Source of the DNA: Prosthecobacter algae
GTDB lineage: Bacteria; Verrucomicrobiota; Verrucomicrobiia; Verrucomicrobiales; Verrucomicrobiaceae
Assembly (NCBI RefSeq): GCF_039542385.1
Contig: NZ_BAABIA010000001.1
Location: 62,001-126,000 of the forward strand
Length of the DNA: 64,000 bases
Reading direction: 5' to 3'
Part shown: one piece after another, positions 26,361 through 35,443 of the stretch
Position numbering within the stretch: the first letter of the stretch is position 1
Layout of the letters: each line of letters opens with the position of its first letter
The notes under the pieces: model-generated
Told to the model about the DNA's origin: nothing
What the model saw: only the letters and a program-made list of their open reading frames with translations
Databases searched by the model: none
Made by a program: the position numbers and the translations under genes

Positions 26361-27746
26361 ATGGAAACCAACTCTTCTGTCTCCTCGCGTCGCGAGTTCC
26401 TCAAAACCACGGGCAAGACATTCGCCGGACTGTCAGCCCTGTCTGGCGTCACCCTGCCTCACGTCCATGCGGCCGGGAATGACACCATCAACATTGCCCT
26501 CGTCGGTTGCGGCGGTCGTGGCACTGGCGCTGCCAGCAACTCCATGGGGGTGAAGCAGTCCACCCGTCTCATCGCCATGGCCGATGTGCAGGAAAACCGC
26601 CTGGAGGCCAGCTTCAACGGTCTCAGCGCCAAGCATCCAGACCGTTTCTCCGTTTCGGCGGACTCGAAGTTCATCGGCTTTGATGCCTACAAGAACGCGA
26701 TTGATATGCTGAAGCCCGGCGATGTCGTCGTGCTCGCCACCCCGCCAGCCTTCCGCTGGGTGCAGTTCAAATACGCCATCGAAAAAGGCGTGAACGTGTT
26801 CATGGAAAAGCCTATCTGCGTGGACGGCCCTAGCGGCAAGCGCATGCTGGAATTGGGCAAGGAAGCGGAAGCCAAAGGACTGAAAGTCGGCGTCGGCCTC
26901 ATGTGCCGCCACTGCCGTGTGCGCGGCGAGCTTTTTGACCGCATCCAGCAGGGCGAAATCGGCGATATCATCCTTGGCCGCGCCTATCGTCTCCAGGGCC
27001 CAGTGGGCACCTGTTTTACCCTGCCGCGTGATCCCAAGACGGACTCGAGTGAACTCGTCTGGCAGATCAAAAACTTCCACTCCTTCCTCTGGGCCAGCGG
27101 TGGTGCCTTCAGCGATTTCAACATCCACAACATTGATGAAATTTGCTGGATGAAGAATGACTTCCCGATCGAAGCGAAAGCCACCGGCGGCCGCACGGAG
27201 CGTGGTGACCACATTGACCAGAACTTCGACCATTACAGCGTGGAATACACCTTCCGCGACGGCAGCAAATTCTGGCTGGAAGGCCGCAACGCGATGAAGA
27301 CGCACAATGAGTTCGCCTCCTACGTGCATGGCAGCAAAGGCATGGCCGTCATCTCCACCGCCGGTCACTTCCCGTCCCGCGCGATGACCTTCAAGGGGCA
27401 GAACAAGAACCCAAAGGAAATCATCTGGCGTGGTCCGAAGCAGGAGCCCAATCCGTATGACATGGAGTGGGAAGACCTCATTGACGCCATCGTCAACAAC
27501 AAGCCTTACAACGAAGTCGAGCGTGGAGCCAAGGCCAGCCTCGTCACCGTCATGGGCCGCATGTCTGCCCACACGGGCCAGTTGGTGACCTATGACCAGG
27601 TCGTCAATCACGACCATGAGTTTGCCCCGAATGCGGACAAGCTGTCCCTGGATGGCCCTGCGCCTCTCCTGGCAGATGCGAATGGCAAATACCCGATCCC
27701 GTACCCAGGCCGCCACGGCATGTACGAGTACGTGGTGGGTGCCTAA
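26361..27746 (+). CDS. Tat-exported Gfo/Idh/MocA-family oxidoreductase
   Basis: 461 residues from the ATG giving a twin-arginine leader (SRREFLKTTGKTFAGLSALSG). A Rossmann NAD(P) domain follows (NIALVGCGGRGTGAA), with the family lysine in FMEKPICVDG and the C-terminal alpha/beta domain (GAFSDFNIHNIDEICWMKNDF). Exported members of this family are abundant in Verrucomicrobia and Planctomycetes. They typically oxidise or interconvert sugar hydroxyls with a tightly bound cofactor that is loaded before Tat export. The substrate is not deducible. It converges on another family member, with a terminator between. Confidence 0.9.
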   Translation: METNSSVSSRREFLKTTGKTFAGLSALSGVTLPHVHAAGNDTINIALVGCGGRGTGAASNSMGVKQSTRLIAMADVQENRLEASFNGLSAKHPDRFSVSADSKFIGFDAYKNAIDMLKPGDVVVLATPPAFRWVQFKYAIEKGVNVFMEKPICVDGPSGKRMLELGKEAEAKGLKVGVGLMCRHCRVRGELFDRIQQGEIGDIILGRAYRLQGPVGTCFTLPRDPKTDSSELVWQIKNFHSFLWASGGAFSDFNIHNIDEICWMKNDFPIEAKATGGRTERGDHIDQNFDHYSVEYTFRDGSKFWLEGRNAMKTHNEFASYVHGSKGMAVISTAGHFPSRAMTFKGQNKNPKEIIWRGPKQEPNPYDMEWEDLIDAIVNNKPYNEVERGAKASLVTVMGRMSAHTGQLVTYDQVVNHDHEFAPNADKLSLDGPAPLLADANGKYPIPYPGRHGMYEYVVGA

Positions 27747-27773
27747 TCGCCGCGCTGGAAACTCCAAAAAAGA

Positions 27774-27804
27774 AAGGCACCGGGAAAACCCCGGTGCCTT
27801 TTTT
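27774..27804 (+). terminator. Rho-independent terminator between two convergent oxidoreductase genes
   Basis: Perfect 11-bp arms (27774-27784 and 27790-27800), five-base loop, then a T-run. The preceding A-run (27766-27774) gives a T-run on the minus strand too, so it can serve both genes. Confidence 0.9.
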
Positions 27805-27826
27805 AATGCTGAACGGTGGAGGTGGC

Positions 27827-28981
27827 TTAGCCCACCTTGGTCCAGGCTGCATTGGCTTTGCTAGAAGCCACCACAGCATCAATGAAAGCCATGCCACGGA
27901 TGCCATCTTCGATCTTCGGGAAATCGTTCTCGATGGCGGTCGGTTCACGGCCTTCCAGGCGTGCACGGATGGTGTTGGAAAAGTTCTTGTAGATGTTGGC
28001 AAAACCTTCCAGGTAACCCTCAGGGTGCGCTGGCGGTGTGCGGCTGCCCGCTGCTGCTGCGGCACCCAGATAACCATTGGCGGTGCGATAGACCTGCATC
28101 GGCTGGTCCAGCCACTTGACCAACATGGTGTTAGGCTCCTTCTGGTGCCATTCGAGGCTGCCTTTTTCACCATACACGCGGATGTTGAGGTTGTTCTCCT
28201 CACCCACGCTGATCTGGGAGCAGTGCAGCACGCCCTTGGCCCCGTTTTCAAAGCGCAGTAGGATGTTGGCATCGTCATCCAGCAGACGGCCTTCCACGAA
28301 GGTGGAGAGGTCGGCGGCGAGTTCGCTGATCTTCAGGCCGGAGATGTATTCGGCTAGGTTTTCCGCATGGGTGCCGATGTCACCCACGCAGCCGGCTGCG
28401 CCGGACTTGGTCGGGTCGGTGCGCCAGGCCGCTTGCTTCTGGCCGCTTTCTTCGACTTTAGTGGCCAGCCAGCCCTGTGGGTATTCCACCACGACTTTGC
28501 GGATCTTGCCCAGCACGCCGTTGTGCACCATCTCGCGGGCCTGCTTCACCAGCGGGTAGCCCGTGTAGTTGTGGGTCAGGCCATAGAGCAGGCCAGTTTT
28601 TTCCACCAGCTTGCCCAGCTCCTTGGCCTCGTTGAGGTCAAAGGTGGCAGGCTTGTCGCTCAGTACGTGAAAGCCGTGCTCCAGCGCCATTTTGGCCGGG
28701 GGAAAGTGCACGTGGTTGGGGGTCACGATGGCGATGAAGTCCATGCGTTCGCCTTCAGGCAGGGCGGCCTCGGCCTTGATCATTTCTTCATAGCTGCCGT
28801 AGCAGCGGTCTGCCGGGAGGAAGAAGTCGGCACCGCTGTCCTTGGACTTTTGCGGGTCGGAGGAGAAGGCACCGCAGACAAGTTCGATCTGCTGATCAAT
28901 TGCGGCTGCGATGCGGTGCACCGCACCGATGAAGGCGCCGCGTCCGCCGCCGACCATGCCATAACGAATTTTCCGGCTCAT
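27827..28981 (-). CDS. Gfo/Idh/MocA-family oxidoreductase (cytoplasmic)
   Basis: 384 residues, with no leader peptide. The Rossmann motif is YGMVGGGRGAFIGAVHR. The catalytic lysine lies in VLSDKPATFDL, where the usual EKP is DKP, and GDIGTHAENLAEYISG is the conserved His segment of the second domain. The family oxidises sugars or cyclitols such as inositol with NAD(P). Unlike the neighbour at 26361-27746 it appears cytosolic, so the two could act on successive or different substrates. The start codon has no strong ribosome site. A 163-base gap separates it from the divergent Cdd1-like gene. Confidence 0.9.
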   Translation of the reverse strand: MSRKIRYGMVGGGRGAFIGAVHRIAAAIDQQIELVCGAFSSDPQKSKDSGADFFLPADRCYGSYEEMIKAEAALPEGERMDFIAIVTPNHVHFPPAKMALEHGFHVLSDKPATFDLNEAKELGKLVEKTGLLYGLTHNYTGYPLVKQAREMVHNGVLGKIRKVVVEYPQGWLATKVEESGQKQAAWRTDPTKSGAAGCVGDIGTHAENLAEYISGLKISELAADLSTFVEGRLLDDDANILLRFENGAKGVLHCSQISVGEENNLNIRVYGEKGSLEWHQKEPNTMLVKWLDQPMQVYRTANGYLGAAAAAGSRTPPAHPEGYLEGFANIYKNFSNTIRARLEGREPTAIENDFPKIEDGIRGMAFIDAVVASSKANAAWTKVG

Positions 28982-29144
28982 AAACAGGTGTTCTGGTTTC
29001 TTGGGTTAGATTGAAAAAGGAGCGCGATTGTGGCGCAGGCGCACCGGGTGGGTCAAGGGCGTTGCAGGGCTTTTGAGCCCGGAACGGGATCGTGCATGCC
29101 TTCAGACGTTGCTTCCAGGGCGGGTTGCCGTTTAAGATGCCGTC

Positions 29145-29447
29145 ATGGCTCCCCGAAAAAGCAAAAGTGCTTCTGTTTCCCCAGAACAGGTCAGTCGGTT
29201 GGAAGACTTGCCTAACATTGGCAAGAAGCTCGCTGCCGATCTGCGACGAATCGGAATTGCCCAGCCTCAGGACCTCATCGGGAGGGATCCTTTGGCCATG
29301 TTTCATGAGCTTGCTCCGGTCATGGGCCATCGTCATGATCCCTGCGTTTTCTACACATTGCTCGCGGTGAGGCATTTTTTACAGCATTCGGAAGCTCTCG
29401 GTTGGTGGAAATTTACCTTGGAGGGCAAGGAAATTCTGAGGCGCTGA
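29145..29447 (+). CDS. Helix-hairpin-helix (Cdd1-like) small protein
   Basis: 100 residues. The core LEDLPNIGKKLAADLRRIGI is a helix-hairpin-helix motif as in the Cdd1 family (pathogenicity-locus, PF11731). It continues as DPLAMFHELAPVMGHRHDPCVFYTLLAVRHFL, the conserved second half of that family. Members are small, possibly DNA-binding proteins of unknown role. The gene stands alone, divergent from the cytosolic oxidoreductase. The start is the first ATG of the frame that gives a full-length domain. Confidence 0.82.
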   Translation: MAPRKSKSASVSPEQVSRLEDLPNIGKKLAADLRRIGIAQPQDLIGRDPLAMFHELAPVMGHRHDPCVFYTLLAVRHFLQHSEALGWWKFTLEGKEILRR

Positions 29448-29534
29448 AATGCAAAATGCGAATGTCCGGGATAAGTGCATGAAAAGGCCAAAAACTTGAA
29501 TAGCGGCCAATAGGAAGAGGTCAAAACTGGCGCT

Positions 29535-29891
29535 ATGAAAACCTCATTTATTTCCTCAATTCGGGCATGGGGCATTGCCGCTCTGGCAGCCATGTGTGTT
29601 TTTGCCTTCCCTGTGAGTTCGGACGCGCGTGACCATCGTCACCACGGCCATCACTACAGCCGTGTGCACCGTGGGCATCATCATCACCATTACCCGCGTT
29701 ACCGCAGCCATCGCGTGATTCGCAGCCCTTACTACAGCTATCCACGTTCCTCGGGCTTCGTCATCACATTGGGCAACGGTTATGCTGGCCGCGGTTATTA
29801 CTATGGCCCGCCACGCCGCTCCTACTATTCCCGCCAGCCCGGCGTGGTCTATTACAGCCGTCGCGGCCTGGTGCCATCCAGGTATTGGTAA
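29535..29891 (+). CDS. Small secreted His/Tyr/Arg-rich protein
   Basis: 118 residues. A signal peptide (WGIAALAAMCVFAFPVSSDA) is followed by a His/Arg-rich stretch with a run of five His (residues 48-52), then SGFVITLGNGYAGRGYYYGPP and a Tyr/Arg-rich end. The His-rich part could bind metal, which is inference. The GNGYAGRGYYYGPP block recurs almost unchanged in the next gene, so the two are related. There is no known domain. A terminator (29905-29940) follows immediately, so it is a single-gene transcript. Confidence 0.72.
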   Translation: MKTSFISSIRAWGIAALAAMCVFAFPVSSDARDHRHHGHHYSRVHRGHHHHHYPRYRSHRVIRSPYYSYPRSSGFVITLGNGYAGRGYYYGPPRRSYYSRQPGVVYYSRRGLVPSRYW

Positions 29892-29904
29892 AGGCTGAAT
29901 CCAG

Positions 29905-29940
29905 AGGGCCGTCGGCACCCGACGAGCTGACGGCCCTTTT
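29905..29940 (+). terminator. Terminator after the His/Tyr-rich secreted protein gene
   Basis: Nine-bp arms AGGGCCGTC and GACGGCCCT (29905-29913 and 29929-29937), a 15-base loop and four T residues, 14 bases after the stop codon. Confidence 0.75.
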
Positions 29941-30042
29941 GGTTAGGTAAGCGCCATCCTGAATAATGACTCTCCAAGATAGAACCGAAAAGAACAGAAG
30001 ATTCGAATAAACAACGAAGCCCTTCGATCCAACTCAATGCTT

Positions 30043-30606
30043 ATGAAAACTCCCTTTTACAAATCGACCCGGACTTTAGGTGTGGCCGTCCTGGCTGCTC
30101 TCAGCATGCTGGCCCTGACGCCAGATGCTTCGGCCAAAGACAAGGATGACCGCCGCGGTCCCAGCAAAAAACCTTCGAGCAGCTCCCGTAGCTGGTTTGG
30201 CGACCGCAACCGTGGTCACGACAACCATCGTCATGATGACGATGACCGCCGCCGCTTCTTCTCACATCCTCGCACGTCCTGGGGCGTCACGCTGGGCAAC
30301 GGTTATGCAGGTCGCGGTTATTACTATGGCCCACCGAATGCCACCTACTACTACCAGGGTACGGGTGTCTCTTATTACAGCAGCCGCGAGCGTGTGCCCT
30401 ATGACTACTGGCGTGGAGCCCGTCTGGCCGAGATGAATGCCGCCGTGCAGTCAGAGCTTCGCCGTCGTGGTTATTACCGTGGACCGGTGGATGGCCGTCT
30501 TGGCCCAGCCTCGAAATCGGCCATCTCCCGTTACCAGTCCTCTCGTGGTCTGGCCGTGACAGGCAATGTGAACAATCAGACTTTGAGTGCACTGGGCATC
30601 CGCTAA
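30043..30606 (+). CDS. Secreted protein with peptidoglycan-binding-like domain
   Basis: 187 residues from the second of two in-frame ATGs (the first is 30037), chosen because its relative just upstream also starts MKT. A signal peptide (LGVAVLAALSMLALTPDASA) precedes a basic, Ser- and Asp/His-rich linker. The shared block TLGNGYAGRGYYYGPP and GVSYYSSRERVP come next. The C-terminal domain is PG_binding_1-like (AVQSELRRRGYYRGPVDGRLGPASKSAISRYQ). It should bind cell wall in the periplasm. It differs from its neighbour by this added domain. A strong terminator follows. Confidence 0.8.
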   Translation: MKTPFYKSTRTLGVAVLAALSMLALTPDASAKDKDDRRGPSKKPSSSSRSWFGDRNRGHDNHRHDDDDRRRFFSHPRTSWGVTLGNGYAGRGYYYGPPNATYYYQGTGVSYYSSRERVPYDYWRGARLAEMNAAVQSELRRRGYYRGPVDGRLGPASKSAISRYQSSRGLAVTGNVNNQTLSALGIR

Positions 30607-30637
30607 GGGTATCAAGGTCAACTTGTCAGATTCAATC

Positions 30638-30667
30638 AAAGCCGACGGTTTTCACCGTCGGCTTTTT
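30638..30667. terminator. Bidirectional terminator between the wall-binding protein gene and dxr
   Basis: Nine-bp GC-rich core arms (30641-30649 and 30654-30662) with a TTTC loop, extended by A/T pairs. A T-run follows on the plus strand and an A-run precedes it, so it can end both convergent transcripts. Confidence 0.88.
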
Positions 30668-30686
30668 GTTTCCGACTGAGGAGAAA

Positions 30687-31865
30687 TTACTTCAAGGCTG
30701 CTTCTTCGCGCGCCCACGCATCGGCCTCGATCAGTGTCGCGAGGTCTGGATGCTGGATGACCTGATGTTTTTCCATCACCCGCGCCACCGTCTGCCAGAT
30801 GGCGGGAAAGGTGGTGCGCTCGTTTAGGAATGCCTCCACCGCCACTTCATTGGCCGCATTGAGCACGGCTGGTAGGGTGCCGCCCACCTCCCCCGCATGG
30901 CGGGCCAGGTCCAGGGCAGGGAAGTCATGGGTGCGTGGTGCCTCGAAGTGCAGAGAGGCAATTTTGGCAAAGTCCAGCGGCCGTAGGTTGTTCGGCACCC
31001 GGTCCGGCCACGTCACGGCATACTGGATGGGGAAGCACATGTCGCTGTGGCTGAGCTGCGCAATGACGCTGTTGTCCACAAACTCCACCATGCTATGGAC
31101 GATGCTTTGCGGGTGCACCACCACCTCGATTTGGCTCATGGGCACGTCGAAAAGCCAGCGCGCCTCGATCATTTCCAGGCCCTTGTTAAACAGCGTGGCA
31201 GAATCAATCGTGATCTTCCGGCCCATGCTCCAGGTGGGATGTTTCAGGGCTTGGGCCACGGTTACGTGAGGCAGTTGATCTGCTGGCAACTGGCGGAAGG
31301 GGCCGCCGCTGGCCGTGACCAAAAGCCGCCGTACATCGCTGGAGCGGTGCCCTTCCAGGCATTGGAAGATGGCATTGTGCTCACTGTCCACGGGCAACAC
31401 GTTCACGCCCTTGCGTCGGGCCGCCTCCATCACCGCTTCGCCGGCCATCACCAGGATTTCTTTGCTGGCCACGGCCAGGTGTTTTCCAGCTTCAATGGCG
31501 GCCAGGGCCGGGGCCAGGCCGGCCACGCCCACGATGGCCACCAGCACCATGTCGGCATCACTGGTCTGCACCAGATCCACCAGTCCCTGGGGGCCCACAT
31601 GCAGGGTCACATCCGCAGGTAAAAGGGGGCGGGCCAGCGCGGCGGCGGCTTCATCGGTCAGCGCCACTTGCTTCACTCCGGTCTCCTGCACCTGGCGCAC
31701 CAGGGCTTCCACACTGCGGGCGGCGGCCAGTCCCACCACTTCCATGCGGTCTGGGATGTCCCGGGCCACCTTCAGCGCACTCGTGCCGATGGATCCCGTG
31801 GAGCCAAGAAGCAGGACTTTGCGCGGCGGGGTGGTCTGGGCTGAGGGCGCGGTGGGGGAAGGCAT
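30687..31865 (-). CDS. dxr: 1-deoxy-D-xylulose-5-phosphate reductoisomerase
   Basis: 392 residues, the usual length. The NADPH-binding site LLLGSTGSIGTSAL lies near residue 18, the catalytic/metal site is PVDSEHNAIFQCLEG, and the flexible-loop segment includes HPTWSMGRKITIDSATL. The enzyme makes 2-C-methyl-D-erythritol 4-phosphate, the committed step of the non-mevalonate isoprenoid pathway. It follows cdsA on the same strand (77-base gap), a common bacterial arrangement. The undecaprenyl-diphosphate synthase gene and the rseP-like protease often seen with them are absent here. Confidence 0.96.
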   Translation of the reverse strand: MPSPTAPSAQTTPPRKVLLLGSTGSIGTSALKVARDIPDRMEVVGLAAARSVEALVRQVQETGVKQVALTDEAAAALARPLLPADVTLHVGPQGLVDLVQTSDADMVLVAIVGVAGLAPALAAIEAGKHLAVASKEILVMAGEAVMEAARRKGVNVLPVDSEHNAIFQCLEGHRSSDVRRLLVTASGGPFRQLPADQLPHVTVAQALKHPTWSMGRKITIDSATLFNKGLEMIEARWLFDVPMSQIEVVVHPQSIVHSMVEFVDNSVIAQLSHSDMCFPIQYAVTWPDRVPNNLRPLDFAKIASLHFEAPRTHDFPALDLARHAGEVGGTLPAVLNAANEVAVEAFLNERTTFPAIWQTVARVMEKHQVIQHPDLATLIEADAWAREEAALK

Positions 31866-31942
31866 CAGGAAGAAAAAGCGTGGATGGGTTTGGCCGATGC
31901 CGCTGGATTTCTCAACTCCAATTTCGCACTCTTACCGCCTCT

Positions 31943-32842
31943 TTAGGCGCTGATGGCTTCCAGGTAAAAATAAAACACCGGTGCGGTGAAGAGCAGACTG
32001 TCTGTCAGATCCAGGATGCCACCGATGCCAGGGAAGGCGTGGCCGGAATCCTTGATGGACGTGCAGCGTTTGATCACGGACTCGGCCAGATCTCCCGTGA
32101 TGCCTGCTGCGCAGAGCACGGGCGCTAGGATCAGGCCATGCAGCCAGTTCAGGGGGAGTAGTTCCACGGGCTTCCACCAGAGCATGATCACCGCCGCGAG
32201 GAAGGACGTCACAAAGGCCCCCACCAGACCTTCCCAGGATTTGGCCGGGCTGATGTGGGGGATCATCTTGTGCTTCCCGAAAACGACTCCGAAGGCATAG
32301 GCCCCCATGTCACTGAACTTCGTCACCATCACCAGGTAAATCACCAGAAAAAGCCCGGTGGGGTTCTGGCCATCACCATTGAAATACATGAGGCGGGCGA
32401 TGAAGCCGAAGAAGATCACGGTATAGACCACGCCGAAGACCGTAGAGAAAATGCGCTGCAGGGTCACCGTGCCTTCGAGCTGGTGCCGATAACAAAGCAA
32501 AAAGGCCCCATGCACACTGGTCGTCAGCGCGGCCAGTTCCAGCCACATCGGCGGTGCTTGCTTCTGGGTCATCACCCACCACGTCATGGTGGCCCAGTAG
32601 GCCAGGCAGATCGTCAGCCCGAGCATGTTAAAGGAACGCGCCTGGGCATCGATGCGCAGCAGCCGAAAATACTCCACCGCGCCAGCGACTCCGAAGAATC
32701 CGGTGAGGGCGATCAACAGCCAATTTTTTTCCCACTGCACCGCTGCCCAAATGATGGCCCACAGGATCAGCGTGCTGAACAGCCGGGACATAAAGACACG
32801 GCGCTTGCTCGGGGGTGGGGCTGCGGCGGTGTCTTGGCTCAT
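31943..32842 (-). CDS. cdsA: Phosphatidate cytidylyltransferase
   Basis: 299 residues from the ATG giving MSQDTAAAPPP; the frame extends 11 codons upstream. Eight or so hydrophobic helices and the C-terminal signature SVIKRCTSIKDSGHAFPGIGG then ILDLTDS identify CdsA, which makes CDP-diacylglycerol for phospholipid synthesis. Two signature positions differ from the classic consensus: GIGG in place of GHGG, and DL in place of DR. The aspartates and lysines are kept. SPAKSWEGLVGAF is the conserved mid-protein segment. It is upstream of dxr in the same direction and divergent from glnB. Confidence 0.92.
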   Translation of the reverse strand: MSQDTAAAPPPSKRRVFMSRLFSTLILWAIIWAAVQWEKNWLLIALTGFFGVAGAVEYFRLLRIDAQARSFNMLGLTICLAYWATMTWWVMTQKQAPPMWLELAALTTSVHGAFLLCYRHQLEGTVTLQRIFSTVFGVVYTVIFFGFIARLMYFNGDGQNPTGLFLVIYLVMVTKFSDMGAYAFGVVFGKHKMIPHISPAKSWEGLVGAFVTSFLAAVIMLWWKPVELLPLNWLHGLILAPVLCAAGITGDLAESVIKRCTSIKDSGHAFPGIGGILDLTDSLLFTAPVFYFYLEAISA

Positions 32843-32920
32843 GCGATCAGGTTCCGAGGGCGGGGAAGCGGGCAATTAAGAGCAGTTGCCGGGGAAACTG
32901 CAAACATCATTCGGAGGTGA

Positions 32921-33448
<528 letters not shown>

Positions 33449-33480
33449 TTTCCTTTTCTGACAACAACCATTCTGGCAGA

Positions 33481-33507
33481 CCCGCTCCGTATCACGGTGC
33501 GGGTTTT
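33481..33507 (+). terminator. Rho-independent terminator after glnB
   Basis: Two stacked stems, CCCGC/GCGGG and CCGT/ACGG, separated by a T-T mismatch, span 33481-33503 and are followed by TTTT. It begins 32 bases after the glnB stop. Confidence 0.85.
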
Positions 33508-33764
33508 GCTTTTCTAGGATAGCCTCTAGGCTGCTGTACTGGGAGGGGTGACGTCATCGTCACGCATAAGTTCTTCACATAAATCCAATTCATTGTGAAT
33601 AAATGGCTTGTTGCCTGCTTTACAAACTGGCAGCCTGTAAACGCCCGTGATTCAAATTCAAAAATCACACTGTGGACCGACAGACCTGGCATCCCAAATG
33701 CGCCAGGTGAAAAGACTAACCCCCTCGGGCAAGTCCACGCCTAACCAATAACCCAACCACACTC
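33508..33764. other. Gap before phoH with no recognised gene
   Basis: Together with the glnB terminator this makes 316 gene-free bases. The middle (33560-33680) is AT-richer than its surroundings, as a promoter region would be. The short minus-strand frame here (33492-33692) has no ribosome site or protein-like features. A partial sigma-54-like match near 33604 has three mismatches and is not called. Confidence 0.5.
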
Positions 33765-35321
33765 ATGGACCGCGACGATCATCCTGCCAACGTAGCTCCA
33801 ACCTTCCTTGACAACGTCAATCTGGGCTCAAGTCAGCACGTCCTTCGATCTCCCTCTGCCCGCAAGCGCAAGTCCGCCTCCAGCCACCGTCACTCCGCCA
33901 CCCCGGTCGGCACCAAGACCTTTATCCTGGACACCAATGTCCTCCTTCATGACCCCGCCTGCATCCATCGCTTTGCTGAGCACCATGTCTGCATTCCGGT
34001 AGATGTCCTCAGTGAGCTGGACCGCTTTAAAAATGAGATGACTGAGCGCGGTGCCAATGCCCGCGAGGTGCACCGCGCGCTGATGAAGACCTTTTCCGCC
34101 CCGGATGCCTCCGTCACCGATGGGGTGAAGACCGCCGGCGGTGGCAATATCCGTGTCCTGATCTATGACCCTGAAGCCGCCAAGCAGGTGGCCAGCGTCC
34201 GCGAGTTTGAGCGCATCTTCCCGAACATCGACAAGGTGGACCACCGCATCCTCGCCTGTGCCCTCTGGCTGCGCGAGCAGATCAGCCCGCCGGTGATTCT
34301 CGTCAGCAAGGATCTCAACATGCAGCTCAAGGCCCGCGCTGTGGGCATCGAGTGTGAAGACTATCTGCATGATAAGGTGGAGCCACGCGAGGTTTCCAAC
34401 TTCGACATTGCCCGCCTGGATGTCAGCCCGCATGAGCTGCAGCGCTTTGCCAGCAGCGGCAAGCTGTCCGTTTCCGCCAATCGTTTGGGCGATGCCGTGG
34501 CCAATGACTACATGCTGCTCATGGCCGGTGAAAAGACCTCCATGCCGGCCAAGCTCAATGCCCATGGTGAACTCGTGCGGTTGCTGCATACGCCAGAATC
34601 CATCAAGGTGGGGCAGGGGCGCAACATCAAGCCGATGAACCTCGGCCAGGCCTGCTTGCTGGATGCCCTGCTGGATCCGGAGATCAGCCTCGTCACCTGC
34701 TATGGCCAGGCTGGCACGGGCAAGACTTTGCTCGCCGTCGCCGCTGGTCTTTCCCAGGTCTTTGGCCGCACCTACAATGGCCTCACCGTTAGCCGCCCCA
34801 TCGTCGCCATGGGGCAGACCGTCGGCTTCCTGCCCGGCTCCCTTCAGGAGAAGATGCGCCCCTGGCTGCAGCCCGTGTATGATGCGCTGGACCTGCTGAT
34901 GCGTCCGGTAGATAGCCAGCAGGGACCGCAGCGGAAAAAGAACCGCTTCCTGCCGGACAGGTCTCCTGCCCAGCCGGAAAGCGCGGCTCCGTATGACAGT
35001 CTGATCCAGCAGGGGGTTATCGAAATCGAAGCACTCTGCTACATCCGTGGTCGCAGCATCCCCGACCGCTTTTTCATCCTGGATGAGGCCCAGCAGCTCA
35101 CCCCGCTGGAGGCAAAAACGGTGGTCACCCGCATGTCGCGAGGCTCCAAGCTCGTTCTCGTCGGGGATCCGGCCCAGATTGACAATCCTTATGTCGACAG
35201 CCGCTCGAACGGCCTGGTATACACCCGCCAGCGCATGCGCGGGCAGCCATTTGCCGCCCACGTGCCACTGGCCAAAGGGGAGCGCAGTCCGCTGGCGGAG
35301 GCTGGCGCACGTCTGCTTTAA
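33765..35321 (+). CDS. PIN-PhoH fusion protein (PhoH2-like RNA helicase/RNase)
   Basis: 518 residues. After a basic N-terminal tail, a PIN ribonuclease domain (~50-190) starts KTFILDTNVLLHDP and includes DVLSELDRFKNEM and the later acidic DHRILACALW. The C-terminal PhoH ATPase domain has Walker A GQAGTGKT near residues 315-322, SRPIVAMGQTVGFLPG, and Walker B RFFILDEAQQLTP. PIN-PhoH proteins are reported to unwind and cleave RNA. There is no small antitoxin-like gene directly upstream, so it looks like a stand-alone housekeeping copy. The next gene is a short EF-hand protein 122 bases away. Confidence 0.92.
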   Translation: MDRDDHPANVAPTFLDNVNLGSSQHVLRSPSARKRKSASSHRHSATPVGTKTFILDTNVLLHDPACIHRFAEHHVCIPVDVLSELDRFKNEMTERGANAREVHRALMKTFSAPDASVTDGVKTAGGGNIRVLIYDPEAAKQVASVREFERIFPNIDKVDHRILACALWLREQISPPVILVSKDLNMQLKARAVGIECEDYLHDKVEPREVSNFDIARLDVSPHELQRFASSGKLSVSANRLGDAVANDYMLLMAGEKTSMPAKLNAHGELVRLLHTPESIKVGQGRNIKPMNLGQACLLDALLDPEISLVTCYGQAGTGKTLLAVAAGLSQVFGRTYNGLTVSRPIVAMGQTVGFLPGSLQEKMRPWLQPVYDALDLLMRPVDSQQGPQRKKNRFLPDRSPAQPESAAPYDSLIQQGVIEIEALCYIRGRSIPDRFFILDEAQQLTPLEAKTVVTRMSRGSKLVLVGDPAQIDNPYVDSRSNGLVYTRQRMRGQPFAAHVPLAKGERSPLAEAGARLL

Positions 35322-35443
35322 GCAAAAAGGACCATTCTGGAAAAAATAGCTGAAACTGTGTGAGAGGCCCCGCGTTTAATGGCGCGGATGGGTCAGTTGA
35401 TCTCAACCCCCTCTGCAAAACCAAACAGAACACACGCACAATC

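Noticed and set aside
26433..27767. Long minus-strand open frame (444 codons) opposite the Tat oxidoreductase gene
   Set aside because: Antisense shadow of a clear Gfo/Idh/MocA gene; the translation is unstructured and Val/His-rich with no signature.
33604..33619. Partial sigma-54-like promoter upstream of phoH
   Set aside because: The GG and GC dinucleotides are correctly spaced but three consensus bases differ, and the site is about 145 bases from the start codon; too weak to call.
33492..33692. 66-codon minus-strand frame between glnB and phoH
   Set aside because: No ribosome site, no protein-like composition, and it overlaps the glnB terminator.
33828..35261. Long minus-strand open frame (477 codons) opposite the PIN-PhoH gene
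   Set aside because: It lies wholly antisense to a well-recognised protein and has no family features; GC-rich codon use in one strand often leaves the opposite frame open.
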